Source: Alisma plantago-aquatica (Eukaryota; Streptophyta; Magnoliopsida; Alismatales; Alismataceae). From it: a stretch of 64,000 bases of DNA. The position numbers and the translations under genes are program-made. Shown piece after piece: positions 1-12,820 of this stretch. The stretch lies in contig OY856409.1 of assembly GCA_963693085.1 (NCBI GenBank), forward strand, positions 1,340,620,915 to 1,340,684,914. Direction: 5' to 3'. Numbering within the stretch: position 1 is the first letter of the stretch; the number at the start of each line of letters is the position of its first letter. The notes under the pieces were generated by a model that was not told the origin of the DNA, did no database searches, and saw nothing but the letters and a program-made list of their open reading frames with translations.

Positions 1-2560
1 TCAAATTGTATTGGTTGACTTAAAAGAATGAAATGCCTAATTATAAGAACTGGTATAAGTTTGAAAAAATATAGTGTTTTTGGCATATGGAAATCAATTA
101 CTTTTATTAAAAGTAATTATGGTATAATAAACATATGCATCAAGTATAGGTAAGAAAACAAGATCACAATACAAAAACATGACCTTTTCCTAGGATCAAT
201 TATATTTTTGATCAACTTCAAGTATCACTGATCTTCTCTAGGATAGACCTTAGGTCAAGATACCATCAACTAAGGATTATGGGGTACATGTGCCTAGGTC
301 AATAATTTCAATTCAGCTTGAATTAGTTTTTTTGATTGAATATAGACTTTCAACAATACTAGAATGAATATGCTTTAGTATTCATAGAAGATATCCTAAT
401 ATATTTTGGAGAGTGAAGCAGAATCAACCACACTTTCGAAAATTATTGTAGTTTTTGAGACAATATTTTATATGTAAAATTTAGAAAGTGTGGATTTTGA
501 TTAATATAAGTTTCCTTTTTGGGACACGTGGTTTCAAGAAAGTAAATTGGCATAGATTCTTAGAGTAGGTCTTACGTTCATTGGGAACAATAAAACTCCT
601 ACCAAGATTAAAAGTTTCATTGGCCTAGTTGGATATTAATGAATACTTCTACTGAATTTTAGCATTATTGCACTCCCCTAGATGAGGATGTTCCTTTTGT
701 TTGGTCTGATGTTTTTGATGAATACCAATAGTTAGAAGGTTTCTAGAAGAAAGGTTGATAACAACATGTATTCTAATCTTTCCTTAGAATAATAGAGGGT
801 TTATTGTGTTTTATGATGCATCTAGAAGAGTCATGGGATGTATGTTGATGCAATCTTGTAATGTTATATTATATGCTTTGATATAGATTAACAGAAATGA
901 AGATTGTTACCCCATTTTCTATCTTGAGCTAGTAGTAGCGGTAGAAGCCCATAAGACTTGGTGTCACTATCTATATAGTGACTGATGTCGTGTCTTTTGT
1001 AGACGTAAAAGTTTGAAATGTATCCTCACTTGGAAAGAGTTGGACTTGATACAACAAGATTTCATCAATGAATATGATTTTACTAATGTTTACCACATGA
1101 GAATGAAAATATAGTGTTTGATGCATTAGAAAAAAGTCTTCATCTTCATAGATGTTTTCTATATTTTGCAAATATTGGGATTCATTGTTTAAGCTCATGG
1201 AGATGAATATAGATTTTATCAAAGAAAGTGTTTTAATTACACAAATGCAAGTTATACATGTATATTATGATTAAACTAAAGAGTTACAAGCTTAAGGTGA
1301 ATAGATCAAGACGACAAGACGGGACATGAGGAATGAAAGAGGATAGAAATCCATTTGTATGATGATGGTATGTTGTACCTACATAATACAGTGTATGTTA
1401 CTAAAAATATTAGTCTAGAAAGAGACATTTTGTATTAGTCCCATTCTTAAATGTATGTAGAGAACCCAAGAAACACTACAATATATAGGAACCTCAAACA
1501 TATTAATCATTATCTAGTCATGAAGAGAAACGTTGATGAATACATGAGTATGTGTCTGCAAGCATTGGTTGGATGCCTTAATTTTAGTATGATGTTGCAA
1601 CCACTCCTTATACTTGAATGAAAGTGGGACCACATCACTATGGACTTTATAGATGGTTAACCCAAAATATTTGTGGATGTAATTTTATAAGGTGGTAAAT
1701 AACAGACTCACTAGGTCTACTCATTTTATTCATGTTAGATCTAGAGAGGTGCACCATTGTGTTAAACTTTATGTGGATGAATTTATCAAGTCACATCGAT
1801 TTCTAATATATGTAGTGTTAGATTAGTATTCTCCATTTGCAAAGAGAGATTGCAATCATTTTCAACATGCATTAGGAACCGGGTTGAGGTTTATCATAGA
1901 TTTTCATGCTCGAAGATATTGAAAATAAGAGTGGACCATTTATAGTCTTGAAAATATGTTGAGTGTGTGTGTTTTGTAGTTCAACAATATTTAGTATAAG
2001 CATCTTAATCTTATGGAGTTTTCTTAAACTAAAAGGCATCATTGCAGTCTTGCATGGCTCCACACCCAGCTTTATATGGTATAAAGAGTATATCTTATGT
2101 ATGTAGGTATTAGGTGGGAGAGAGGAATTAAGTGGGTCCTCCTTTAGTTGAGGAGACAACTAAGAAGATTACAACAATTCAACAATAGTTGAAAGTGGCA
2201 CATGACACAGAAAATGTATGTTGAGAAGTGATGTAAACTGTTTGAGTTTGACTTTGATTATGAGATTTAGGTGAAAAAAAATCCTAGAAGGGTGTTCTAT
2301 GATTTAGAAAGTGCAGTAAGGTTGTTTCTTAATATATGAGATCATATACCCTCATTTTGAGGATTGGTCAAGTGTCATATAGGTTTGAGTTGTGACTAGA
2401 GTTAGCTAATATTAATGATGTCTTTTATGACTCTAAGTTGGAGAAACTTTATCTAGGTATATGGAAAATCAATGATCTAAAATCAGTTTAGTGTAAATAT
2501 GATGTTTCCTATGTTGTGGGTTGTCTGCATATTTGAGACTGCAAAATCAATAAACTTAGT
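1..2560 (+). pseudogene. Decayed Ty3/gypsy pol remnant (RT-RNase H-integrase-chromodomain)
   Basis: Remains of a gypsy polyprotein read in several frames with many stops. In order: an RT block near 135-275, where [14 protein letters not shown] residues precede [14 protein letters not shown]; the RT active site near 380-400 reads FIEDILIY, with the first Asp of the usual FIDD changed to Glu; an RT tail near 475-560 (SFLGHVVS); RNase H near 805-960 (YDASRRVMGCMLMQ, then an LVVAVEAHKTW stretch); the integrase zinc region near 1480-1560; the integrase core near 1625-1910 (KWDHITMDF, then VDEFIKSH and ALGTGLRF); a linker near 2160-2230; and a chromodomain-like VPLVKVF near 2565. Gag, protease and both LTRs are not seen; the 5' part lies outside the window. 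Domain order RT-RH-INT identifies Ty3/gypsy, and the chromodomain suggests a chromovirus. Non-functional. The exact 3' limit is uncertain. Confidence 0.8.
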
Positions 2561-2655
2561 AAGATGAGAGTGCCCTTAGTGAAGGTTTTCTAAGGAATAG
2601 CAAAGTAGAGAAAACTACTTGGTAAATACAATTGGGAATTCTTAACAACTATTCC
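2322..2655 (+). repeat. Inverted repeat arm 1 (gypsy chromodomain/3' region)
   Basis: The last ~334 bp of the gypsy remnant. It is matched almost perfectly, in reverse complement, by 5556-5889; comparing the arms by eye gives one mismatch near 2647. Similarity stops abruptly at both edges. Confidence 0.9.
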
Positions 2656-5555
2656 ATGGCAACTTGATTGGTTCCACTAAAGAATCATAGTACTATTTTG
2701 CAAAATATCACCACTTTTTTATGGAGATACAAATCCAATTCAAAACTGCTATCAAAATCTTGCAAACTAATAATGCCTTTGAATTTATGCAAAAATCTGA
2801 CGATCTTCTTTGTAGTTCTCAGGGTACCATTCATCAGAATTCCTAATCCTACACATCACAACAAAATGGTGTTAGACCCTAAGATGGACACACTCTTAAA
2901 CTTCAAACACTGACCTGCAAGCACATATGATCATATTATAGTAAAGATAAGTGGCAAGTAGGGGTCAATCCATAGGGAGAGAGGGGGAACTATAGATAAG
3001 TTAGTTTTGTCTAGGTTCCTACAATGGAGTTCAGTGTTCAAGGATTTGATGGTTGGTTTTGTTCGATTACACTAATGGTTCAAGAAATTAAGTAAAGAAA
3101 GGAAGAAAAACCTAAATTCACCCTAGACAATTTAGTTCTAATTATCAAGGAATATAAGACTAGGTAAGAGAAGAACAATTAGACTAAAGTAAGCAAAGCA
3201 AGAGCTAACATTAAGACCAGACTAGCAATTTTGAAAACTAGAGGAATTGAAGACCTAGACTAGCACTTACTAACTAAGATTAACACAAGCAAGCATAAAG
3301 GTGCACTAACTACTGTAGCAAGACTTGCCTATCAATAGCAAGACAATTAACTAGTAAGAAATTAAAGCATCTAACTAAGCAAGAATCAACTATCAAGGAA
3401 GAAAATTGGGTTTTAGCAACTAATGAAGGTGTGGACCATTTGGGGGAATGTAACTAGAATCCAAGTTGGGGGGTCATAACTTGCAAATGATATCCATTCA
3501 TTCTAGATTGTTAAACCCCCTAAGGTGCAGACCTCACATAGGGGTTCTACGGTGTTCAGGGCTCCTAAGTCTATTATTTTATTATTCCTTGAAAGCTCTT
3601 TCTACATTGTACCCTTCTCTTACTTATACTTGACTCTGGTATCTCTATGGTGTCACGTCTACTTATTTGAAGTTATAATACAACATGTATATCATTCTAA
3701 ACATGGCAGAACATTATATTCAAAACAATGTAATAATAAAAAAACAAATACTGAGTCAAGAATTATACAAAGTCTAATACTAGTCACCCTAACCTACTTT
3801 TGATTCTTTAGATACATGCTATAGAATTACCCTAAGCTACTCGTTGGCCATGGGTATTATAATGTGTGTGAAGGTGAGCTACACCCTTTTATACCATATC
3901 CAACCTTACGAGGTTTAATTGGATTAGGGCTTAGGTGAAATTCTAATAATATCTAATAAGTCTAGGTTTCTAGAGTAGGTTTCTTGGGGTAACTGGGAGC
4001 CAAGGGTAGGAATGGAGAGTGGAGGTGAGGGTGTTTCACCTCACACCCCTCACCATCTAGTCTTCAGGAAACTCTTAGGAAGTTGTACTAAATACTCCTA
4101 CACTAGTATTTAGATCTTCCACATAGAATTAAGAGAGGGGATATGTATGTGGTAAAATAGGGTGCTATCTAGGGATCCACTAGTTGGACCTAGGAACAAT
4201 TCCTATGAAAGCCTCATGCAAGTCATTCTCTCCTAGAGTTTAAGAGGTTTCAAGCACAAATCAACAAAAAATCCATGTGTTTAATCACAAACCACAAGAA
4301 TAAATTTGAGAAATAAGATAAAAGTAGAATACAATCATCAAAAATGAAATGATAGTGTTTACAAGTAATTTCCCCCCAATATGGTATCAAAGTCACATTT
4401 TATCCCCAAACAACCCACCTAAGGGGCTTAGTAAGACATGAAACTAAAAAGAACAAATGAAGAAGAAGAAGAGAAAGTAGCCATAGGATCTAATGGATGC
4501 ACTCTTCTCCTTAACCTCCAGCAATAAGAGTAGCACCTCCTCCCTCTTTGGTGGAAAGATGGCATAGAATGGGTGGTGATGTAACTAAAACCCTAGAAAA
4601 CTAGGGTTTTGAGGTAGGGGAAGGAAGAAACATATTGGGAGTGATATGGATTCTCAAGGAGGATAAGGAGGAGATAAGGGGGGCTGAGGGGTAGCTAACC
4701 TTATGATACAACCACCATCTAAGTATATATAGGTGGTAAGGAGGCAATAAGTTCAGTGCTGGTAGTTTTGGAAAAATAGTGTAGAAAAAGGTAGTATTTT
4801 GGTGGCGGCACAAACGTGATGGTCGTGGTAGCCAAATGGTAGCACAGTCATGCTAAGAGGGAATGATCGTGTTGGGTGGTGGTGGAATGTCAAGTTGAAA
4901 GTGGGAAAATGGAGGTTGATAGTATGGTTGTGCTGGACAACACGACCATGTGGGGGTTAGGTGGGACGTTTGTGCTGGTTTACATGGCTGTGGTGGGTGA
5001 TATGTGGCATGGATGTGCTGGGCTACTTGTCTTGGGGTTTTTATCCTCAGCACAAGAGTTATGATCTTTGAAAACATGACAGTGGTAGCTGCCAAAACCA
5101 TAGGATCTCTTTGGCACAGTCATGCTGACTAGCACAACTGTGTTGCTGAGTTTGATGTATCCACTCCTGAACCTGTGATTCTACTATGACATCTTCATTT
5201 GTAGCACAATCGTTCCATGTAACCACGATCATGCTAGGGTCTTGGCTTGCACTTTAAACTTCATGATCCCTGGACCTCTTTGCTTTATCTCAACCCTTGA
5301 CCACCAGGGGTAGGTTTGGAGGAGCTCTAGGACCTTCTTTGGACTCCTCCATTGGTGGAGGAACCCTAGAACATCTTCCTTCTCTACCATCCATCCAAGG
5401 CATGATCCAAGTACCTAAAAAACATGAAAATAGTGTTCATAGTTGCATTTAGTAGAATACCATTTATTAGCGGAAATATCTTGCAATCTAACATGTCTAT
5501 ATGTGATTAAAATGCAAGAAGACACAAGATGAAGCCCTGAAATAGGACTGGATCA
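2656..5555. other. Unassigned 2.9 kb core between inverted repeat arms
   Basis: No convincing coding sequence. The stretch starting near 2915, with 'caagcacatatgatcat' and 'ggggtcaatccatagggag', resembles the edge of a dispersed plant repeat that I cannot classify. A 'tggtatcaaagtc' at about 4383 looks like a primer-site sequence but has no LTR beside it. On the minus strand at about 5240-5410 there is a short proline-rich open stretch (MPWMDGREG... then PPPMEESKEGPRAPP) that could be a gag start, but nothing supports it. Short open frames at 2668-2913 and 3525-3803 show no family resemblance. Confidence 0.4.
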
Positions 5556-5889
5556 TCCATAGTTGTGAAGAATTCCCAATTGTATTTACCAAGTAGTTTT
5601 CTCTACTTTGCTATTCCTTAGAAAACCTTCACTAAGGGCACTCTCATCTTACTAAGTTTATTGATTTTGCAGTCTCAAATATGCAGACAACCCACAACAT
5701 AGGAAACATCATATTTACACTAAACTGATTTTAGATCATTGATTTTCCATATACCTAGATAAAGTTTCTCCAACTTAGAGTCATAAAAGACATCATTAAT
5801 ATTAGCTAACTCTAGTCACAACTCAAACCTATATGACACTTGACCAATCCTCAAAATGAGGGTATATGATCTCATATATTAAGAAACAA
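5556..5889 (-). repeat. Inverted repeat arm 2
   Basis: Reverse complement of 2322-2655. It carries the antisense of the gypsy chromodomain end. The flanks on both sides are unrelated to the flanks of arm 1. Confidence 0.9.
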
Positions 5890-6169
5890 AGGTCATAAGA
5901 TAATGAGATCCTGACAAGCTAAAAGTAGAACATGGACTCCAAATATCAGCACGAATAATATAAAAAAGATTTTAAAACTAATTTCTTACTTTTTATGAAA
6001 ATAAGCCAGAGTTTGTTTACCAAACTGTCATCATTCACCAAAAAATTGTTTTTCAAAAATTTTGGAAATAAACAATAGAGTTTAGCAGTAGAAGGATGCC
6101 TCGGGCGATAATGTCATTGTAGACTACTCACGAAAGCAGATAGTAGAGCAGAAGCAAATTGTGGCATAT

Positions 6170-6526
6170 CTAGGTAGTACAGTCATCTAGTCCCTCATGG
6201 CCCAAACCAATCCTCTTCCTCGTAAGGAGATCCTGAAACACACAACCCTCATGGTCAAAAGTAATCAAGCATTGAAGGCACTTAAAAGTTTTACTAAAGG
6301 ATAGTAGATTAAGAGGAAAGTATGGAACATATAAGATAGATTTTGAGGGTAGATTTTTAGATAGATATATAGTTCCAATGCCATGGATAGTAGATTGAGT
6401 CTCATCCATAATAGTCACAGGAAGCACACATGTAGTTTTAAACAAGTCAATAAAAATTTTAGAACAACCAAAAATTTGGGCAGATGCGCCAGATTCGATG
6501 ACCCATTTATTTTTACTAGAAATCAC
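6170..6526 (-). pseudogene. Ty1/copia protease region fragment
   Basis: Open frame of 118 residues. It starts NKWVIESGASAQIFG, the aspartic protease region of copia polyproteins; the usual catalytic motif is DSGA and here it is ESGA, so the catalytic Asp is replaced by Glu. It continues with GIGTIYLS, ILYVPYFPLNLLSFSK and VFQDLLTRKRIGLGHE, which fit the segment after the protease up to the gag-pre-integrase border. It lies downstream of the gag fragment at 6690-7539 in the same orientation. Integrase, RT and RNase H of this element are missing; recognisable sequence stops near 6160. Probably dead. Confidence 0.8.
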
Positions 6527-6689
6527 AGTAGATTCAAGTAAAGTAGAGAAACCCCCTTCGATAGTAGATGTTGTTGAGGATAGTCGATCCTGGAGGATTT
6601 TGTCAAACTTTGTATGAATTCACTCAATTGTGAGCTGAGTAGAACTTGAGACAGCAGCAGTGGAGTCTTCACAGACATCAGAGGAGACC

Positions 6690-7539
6690 TAATTCACTCG
6701 TGTAGGTTTACCATGTTTTTCCCAACAACGGTCCTCAGTGTGGTTTGTACACCCACAGAAGCTGTAAAAGTGGTTGACAGGAGTAGGTTGAGGTTGACCT
6801 CATCCAAGTCCAGGAGAAGGACCTCATCTAGGAGTACACCCACCACGTCCACGTCTGTGTCCTTGAATAGAATCAAAGGAGTAGAGCGCAAGGATTGAGT
6901 GATTAGAAAAAGTAGCAGTCATAGAAGGAAGGCATTCAATACACTTGAGAACATCCCTTAGTGTAGGTAATGGATCACTGGATAAGATTTGGTCTACCAC
7001 ACCTTCAAAGGGATGAGGTAAACCATTCAAAAATTAATTAGCTGAAGTTCATTGTGTTGTTGTTAAACTCCTTTGATACCAATAGATAGTGGATGATATA
7101 CTTCAAATTTAATCTAAAGTGTTGAACATTTGTTGTAATAGTCTTATAAACAGTTGTTAGTGGAATACTCCTTTTTATACAAGTTTTTGAATATCTCAAA
7201 GACCTTCGGGTTTTGTTGATGTGGGTACACATGGGACAGTTGATCCCACGTAGCTTTGGCATTTTGGAGGAGAAGAAGAGACTGACTGATCTTTGGTTCA
7301 GCACTATTCACCATCCATGTCATGACATCAGAATCCTCTTTAGCCCATTGGTCGTAGGCTTGTTTGACTTTGTCACCCACTGAGTCAGCAGTAGGATCTA
7401 TGGAAACAGAAGAGATATGAGAGTAATGTCCCTGGAATTTGACATAGAGTTTGAATGCTTCCTCCCAAAGATGGTAGTTAGATCCATCAAGTTTCACAAT
7501 CATAACACACAAGGTCTGTGAAGGATCTGTATTCACCAT
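6690..7539 (-). pseudogene. Ty1/copia gag fragment with damaged zinc knuckle
   Basis: The frame opens with ATG at 7537-7539 (MVNTDPSQTL) and reads KLDGSNYHLWEEAFKLY, WMVNSAEPKISQSLLLL, ATWDQLSHVYPHQQNPKVFE and LYKKEYSTNN, a typical copia gag (UBN2/gag-polypeptide family). After a frameshift near 7150 it resumes at 7030 with FLNGLPHPFEGVVDQIL and PLPTLRDVLKCIE. A CCHC zinc knuckle follows near 6735-6775 (FCGCTNHTEDRCWEKHGKP), in which the first Cys has become Tyr (TAC for TGC). Gag forms the retrotransposon particle. The frameshift and the lost Cys suggest a dead copy. The next segment toward lower coordinates is the protease. Confidence 0.8.
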
Positions 7540-8447
7540 GGAAGCTAGAGAGATGACACATACAAAGAAGAAGTAGAAGTAGTTCAAAAGGCAGATCTGG
7601 ATGATGAGATCTAAGGAAATCATAGTAGAGCAACAGCAACAGAATAAGATCAACATAAGATAGTAGTAGAGGAGTATATCTAAACAACCTGCATAGGGGC
7701 AGAGGAAGCAGTAGCTAGATCCAAATAGGTCCAAGGAACCCACACATGGACAGTAGATGGAAGCAACAAAAGATCTGGATTAACAAATCTGAGAAACCCT
7801 CATAGGGGTAGTAGATCGCAGCAATAGTAGATTTGGATCAACATATCAGAGAAACCCACGTATGGGTAGTAGAGAGAAAGAAGGACCTATGTCGCCATGT
7901 GTAAGATTCACTCCACCATGTGGTGTAGGTAGAAAAAGAGGTGGTACATGTAGGTTTCAACTTCTTATTCTGGGGTTAGCTGAAAGATGGATCAATGGGA
8001 TGGAGGAGGAGGTTGATGGGAGTAGAGGTCGATGGGTGGTGGTTGATGGGGGTGGAGGTCGATGGGGTGGAGGTGGTCGACGGATGGAGGTTGATGGGTG
8101 TAAATTGAAGGGTTGATCGATGAGTGGAGGTCGATGGGTGGAAGGTCGATGGATGTAAGATAAAGGATGGGTGGAGGTTGACGGGTGGAAGATGAAGGGT
8201 TGGTCGATGGGTGGAAGATTAAGGGTTGGTCGACGGGTGGTGGTCGATGGGTGGAAGATGAAGGGTTGGTCAATGGGTATAGGATGATGGGTGTAATTCA
8301 ATGGGTGGAGGGTGGTGATGAGGAATGTGATGGAGGGAGAGGGTAACTAGGTGGTGGGAATGGTGGAGATGGTGGGAATGGTGGAGGTAGTAGGGGTTCG
8401 ATGGTAGGGGAGGGGTTGATGGCTTGTCTTAGGGAGGATCCAACATG
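7540..8447 (-). repeat. Copia leader with low-complexity tandem repeats (about 7985-8420)
   Basis: The ~0.9 kb between the copia primer site and the gag ATG. Most of it, 7985-8420, is an irregular array of 'gatgggtggaggtcgatggg'-type units and variants on the plus strand. On the minus strand it reads as Pro/Thr/Ser-rich open frames (HPSTTTRRP-like) with no known domain; I regard these as a by-product of the repeat. Upstream, at 7680-7870, short segments with 'aaacccacatagggg' and 'gtagtagatc' recur three times. Confidence 0.65.
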
Positions 8448-8457
8448 TCTGATACCA
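8448..8457 (-). promoter_or_regulatory. Copia primer binding site (tRNA-iMet type)
   Basis: The minus strand reads TGGTATCAGA, complementary to the 3' end of initiator Met tRNA. It sits upstream of the gag ATG at 7539. An LTR end should lie just beyond it at about 8460. Confidence 0.7.
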
Positions 8458-8460
8458 TAT

Positions 8461-8700
8461 AAAATGGGAAAAACCTTTAATTGATATATTGAAACAATTA
8501 CAATGCACTCTTTTTTATAGGACAAGAGAGGAAGGGAGATACAGAACTAGGCAATATGTGATAAAAGAAAAGCTAAAGACAAGACAAGTCTAAAGTACAT
8601 AACCAAACATAGAACTCATAGCAAAACACATAATAGAAGATAATGTATAAATTATATATACTAATAGGGTCTTATAAATATTGAAAGATGTCATTGTGTG
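8461..8700 (-). repeat. Probable 5' LTR of the 6-8 kb copia fragment
   Basis: Sequence next to the primer site. On the minus strand it ends in 'ggtttttcccattttat', similar to the U5 end of small copia LTRs. There is no second LTR to define the outer edge, so the limit is a guess. Confidence 0.3.
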
Positions 8701-11700
8701 TGCTAAAGGCACATATAACCCAAATTCAATCTGTTAGGTGTGTCTTTGGAGAATTACACCAAGCTCTTAGGCATAATTTCTTGGGATAGAAAGTGCAATA
8801 TCTCCCTAGTAGTTGTGGTGTGACTGTTTCCTCAAGAAATGTCTTTTTCCAACGTTCTTGTCTATGTTAGGGGAAACACATCAATGGCTTCCTCTTGTAA
8901 ACATTCTAGTATCACATTTTATTAAAGGACGAGATTCTTTTGACCATTTTCATGTTATTCATTATATAATGGTTTAGTATAGCCTTAATATCCAACTATT
9001 GTTCTGTTATGAAATTATGGAAATTAGCTTGAAAATGATGTGATTGTGGATAAGCAGTGTTTGAACATATTAATTTATAAAATTTGGTTCATGTTAATAT
9101 TTGGTTGAACAAGTTGTTTGTTTGTGTATTCTATAGCATTGGTTGGGTTTCATAGTTATGAAGTCTTTAAATTGATCTATTAATTGATAATTAACTCTAA
9201 ATAATGGCTATTTCCTATTGGATGTGCTAATAATGTTTTTAAATACTCAACTTCATATAAGTTACCTTTGGTTAGGGTTGAAGATGGTTATATTTCTTGA
9301 AGCAACACTTAATCATATGTTTCCTTAGTTGGGCTAAGTCGATGAACTTCTTGAGAGGTCAAATTGAGATTTAAGTTCTAGTATACCATTGTGTCAATGG
9401 AAAACTAAGTGAGCCAATGGTGACCCAAATTGGTATTTCTAGTGACCAATTTGTCACTTCTAGGAATGTCTTGTTGATCATTTATAGTTGGTCAAGTGTT
9501 GGGTCTTTGTAGAGTCAAATCAGTTGTTTACGACTACCTAGTGAGAGGTCACTACCATAAACAAAAGTCAGATGACCTATAGAAAGCTCATACCAACCTT
9601 TGGGGATCAACCACTAGTTATTTGTTTGGTCGTTGGTCACTTTTCGAGTGGGTATGTACCACCAAAAGTCAAGTTGACTTATGAAAGGTCAATTAACATT
9701 TTGAGGTTGGTAATAAAATGAACTCTTTAACTGCAATGAATTTAGTACAAAAATCCAGATGTAAGTCAGTTATTAACTAATCCACCAAAATATAGACCTA
9801 GAAATCTATGCAGTGGCATTTAGAAGAAATTTTAAATATTGGGGGAGAGTTGAGTAAAAACATAACAACGCATAATAGTTGTGTAGCTTGATATATATGA
9901 AAATATCTAACTTTACATAGTGAAAATTTCCCAATTTTAATATCAGATTGCAATATTGCTCTCTTTTAGACTGATATCTAAATTTTTCCATGAATAAAAT
10001 TTGTTCACTCTATTTTTCTTTATCTTAGGTTACAAGGATGAACAAGCCCAATCACAATAAACATTAGGAATCAAACTCACTGATAAACAAATAGGATCTG
10101 AAATGCTCCAAAGTGTAGATTACATGTGTTAGATATCACCACACACTTCACATGTTCAAGAAATAGCAAAGTCAAAGTCCAAATGGTCCAACTGAACCTC
10201 AATTGATTGACTAAGGAACATTGGATTATTTGAGACTCAGATGAATAGCATCAGTAAATTTTGGAGACAGTCCAATTGGTTGTCACATCTCCTAGTCAAT
10301 TAGATGAAAGCATCATAGAGAAATTATGTCTGCAACTTGTGAAGTGGTTTACTCACTAGTCATCAATTGAGGAATCATCAAGACATGTCCAAACTAGCTC
10401 TTAATCAATAAACAAGTACTTTAGTCAACTTGTTGGAGATTAAAAACTAAGAATAGGTGCCCTCAACTAATTGACCCATTGGGTAAATGGATTGGTTGTC
10501 ATCAATTACATCCTACAAAGAATTCTTCACTGACCACTAGTTGATCAACTGGTATCCCACTCATCAAGTTGTTCCTAAATGAGATATTAACAATGTCCTA
10601 CGGTGAACTATCTCACCTAGACAATCAAGTGGTTGGGAGAGCCACATGAGCTACATCAGCGCATAAGTTGATCAGCTGGCATAAGCAAAAATGGCATGAT
10701 TCACTAGTGGTTAGTTGGTCTAGCCAACCGACTAGTCTGTAGAAAGAAATCATTAATGCTAGTCAAATTGTTGTCCATCCAATCAATCAAAACACATGAA
10801 GACCGAAGTTGGTCATTAGTATACCAGTTGGAAATTATTTGATAGATTGGCACATGCACAATGTCGAGTACCAGCTATATTCAATTGAGTAGAGCATACA
10901 TTAGACTAATTCCATTATCTACAGTAAGCTTAATCACATATAGGGTGAAATCTTGTAATTCATAGGGCCATAAGGATTACCACTTTCATATATAGTCGTT
11001 CTTTCTTACTTGCAATGATTCTAATAAAGATTATTGAAGAGATGACCTGGGAAGACTAACCATCACAAGATTTGTAAGAAACTATATTGACTTACAAATA
11101 TTAGAGAAGATGTGCCTAGGTTTTAAAAGGATTTTCATGTCTGGAGAGTGCACAAAGCACCTTGATAGTAGTTTTCTAATAGAGCCAAAGGAAGTGGTCA
11201 AAACATTTACATAATGACTATGTATGGACTAGAGTTTCCACTTCGTCAAACATAATAGATCTTCTTGTACACATGTCGTGCATGGTGGTTGATGATAAGA
11301 ATGTTGTCATGCCTTATATCTATGAGGCAATGCACCTCAAGAAAGACATAGTTGAGGAAGATATGGGGAATGCAAGGACATGGTTACTAAAATGGTGGAT
11401 TAAAATGGAATGGTATTCTTCTATATCCATTGCATAAAGAGTGTAAGGGAACTTCTTTGAACTTTGAATAATATACAAAACAACATATGTTTTTATTTCT
11501 ACTAACTGCGTTACTAATATTATATATCATTCTATGTGTTGATGATTATTAAACCCAAGCTTTCAATATAAGAATGACCTTAAGCAAAGAGAATAGTTAT
11601 AAATGGGTCTCCAAGAGGTGGTACATAAGCTTTATCAAAGCATATACGATGCTATACAAGATATTGCATAAGTAAGCATGTGTAACCATATTATTAAGTT

Positions 11701-12062
11701 TTCATCCCAATTCAAACTTGTGTGACTGTTGCATAGTGTGACTTATGGCTTACTATGATTAATACATAGATAAAAGCATTCAAAGAAGCATTCTGGCTAT
11801 TTTGGATACCTGAGACTATATGTTCAAGGGGATGTCATAGTAATACTACAAGATTCATTCTGATATTATAATAAAAAAAAATTTGTCGTGTCACTTTATT
11901 GAGCATTATCTATTCTTTGCATCTTATTGGTAGATGGATAATGGCTGTGAATTAAAGGATTGAGAACAATCGAGTGGAAATTGTGTTTGAAATAACAGCA
12001 GTATGTGAACGTGAAAGAACTATTCAACCTTCAAACTAATACACATCAAAAGAAGAAACAAG
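8701..12062. other. No gene recognised
   Basis: AT-rich sequence full of stops in all frames. From 9340 to 10870 it contains many 'ttgg(t)tcaa / gactagt'-type words like those in diverged LTR leaders, but no pairs of repeats were found. A faint copia RT-like string (VHKLYQSIYDAIQ) at about 11615-11665 (+) is too weak to call. Confidence 0.4.
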
Positions 12063-12419
12063 TCATTTTCCTAGTCTTTTCTTTTTGGACTTGTAGTTTG
12101 AATAAGAAGTGAGAGAAATTTGATCTTTGATTGCAACTTCCTTATTCTTCTTGAAGGACCCTTCTTTTTGCTCTTCTTCTCTAGAGTTGAGTCTCACTTC
12201 ATAGGCTTGATAGTTTTCTAGAAGTTCTTCAATGGGAAATAGATAAAGTTTGGTGGTTTCTTCTATGGATGTCACCTTCTTATACCATCGGCGAGAAAGA
12301 GAGAAGATGATTTTAGAGTTCACCTTACCATTGTCCATGGTGTGTCCTAGAGCAGCAAGACCATTGGCAGGGGTGTTTACTCTATAATACATTTTAGCAA
12401 CACTCTCTAACTTTCCCAT
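12063..12419 (-). pseudogene. SIRE-like Ty1/copia gag fragment
   Basis: Open frame whose central part, ANGLAALGHTMDNGKVN, then FSLSRRWYKKVTSIEE and LYLFPIEELLENYQAYE with an RLNSREEEQKEG tail, matches the C-terminal half of copia gag in the SIRE/Maximus group. There the usual order is a NGLKALGKTY-like block, a SLPKSWEPKVTAIEEA-like block, then a Lys/Glu-rich tail. A frameshift near 12420 moves the upstream part (SEVEKSLNAHSIIQELLYGK) into another frame. The zinc knuckle and pol are missing. A primer site at 12821-12832 lies in the correct relative position, so this is the 5' end of a truncated minus-strand element. Confidence 0.7.
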
Positions 12420-12820
12420 ATAGAAGTTCCTGAATTATTGAGTGGGCATTTAGACTTTTCTCTACTTCACTTGGTCGGTCCCTTCTCTTGTGCCTTGTGA
12501 GAAGTGGATATGGGGTTGAGCTTAATTGGAGTGAATGTGGAGTAGAGGATGATTTCTCTAGCATTAAGTTGAGCTTCCTTCAAACTTGTCTCATTCCAGG
12601 TCCTCATCTTCTGTATGGGTGCTGTAGGAAAAACATGTAACTTTTCACATGTCAAATATCATCCCTTGAAATATAATTACATCATCCTCTTCCAGTAGAG
12701 GAAGTTTGCATTGTGGATGATTGAAGGTCGAATGGAGAAGCCACTCTCAAGGTTGAGTGAACCTAGCATGTGTCGCCTGTCTTCTCTTACTCATGGGAGT
12801 AATAGCTTGAACAAGACCCT

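Noticed and set aside
4383..4395. 'tggtatcaaagtc' as a primer binding site
   Set aside because: No LTR-like repeat lies next to it and no gag follows; a short match is expected by chance in this much retroelement-derived DNA.
7957..8301. Pro/Thr/His-rich open frames on the minus strand
   Set aside because: They follow from the 'gatgggtggaggtcg' repeat; several frames are open at once and no domain or start context supports translation.
11615..11665. Copia RT fragment (VHKLYQSIYDAIQ)
   Set aside because: A single weak match to the C-KL-K-SIYGLKQ region with no neighbouring RT motifs.
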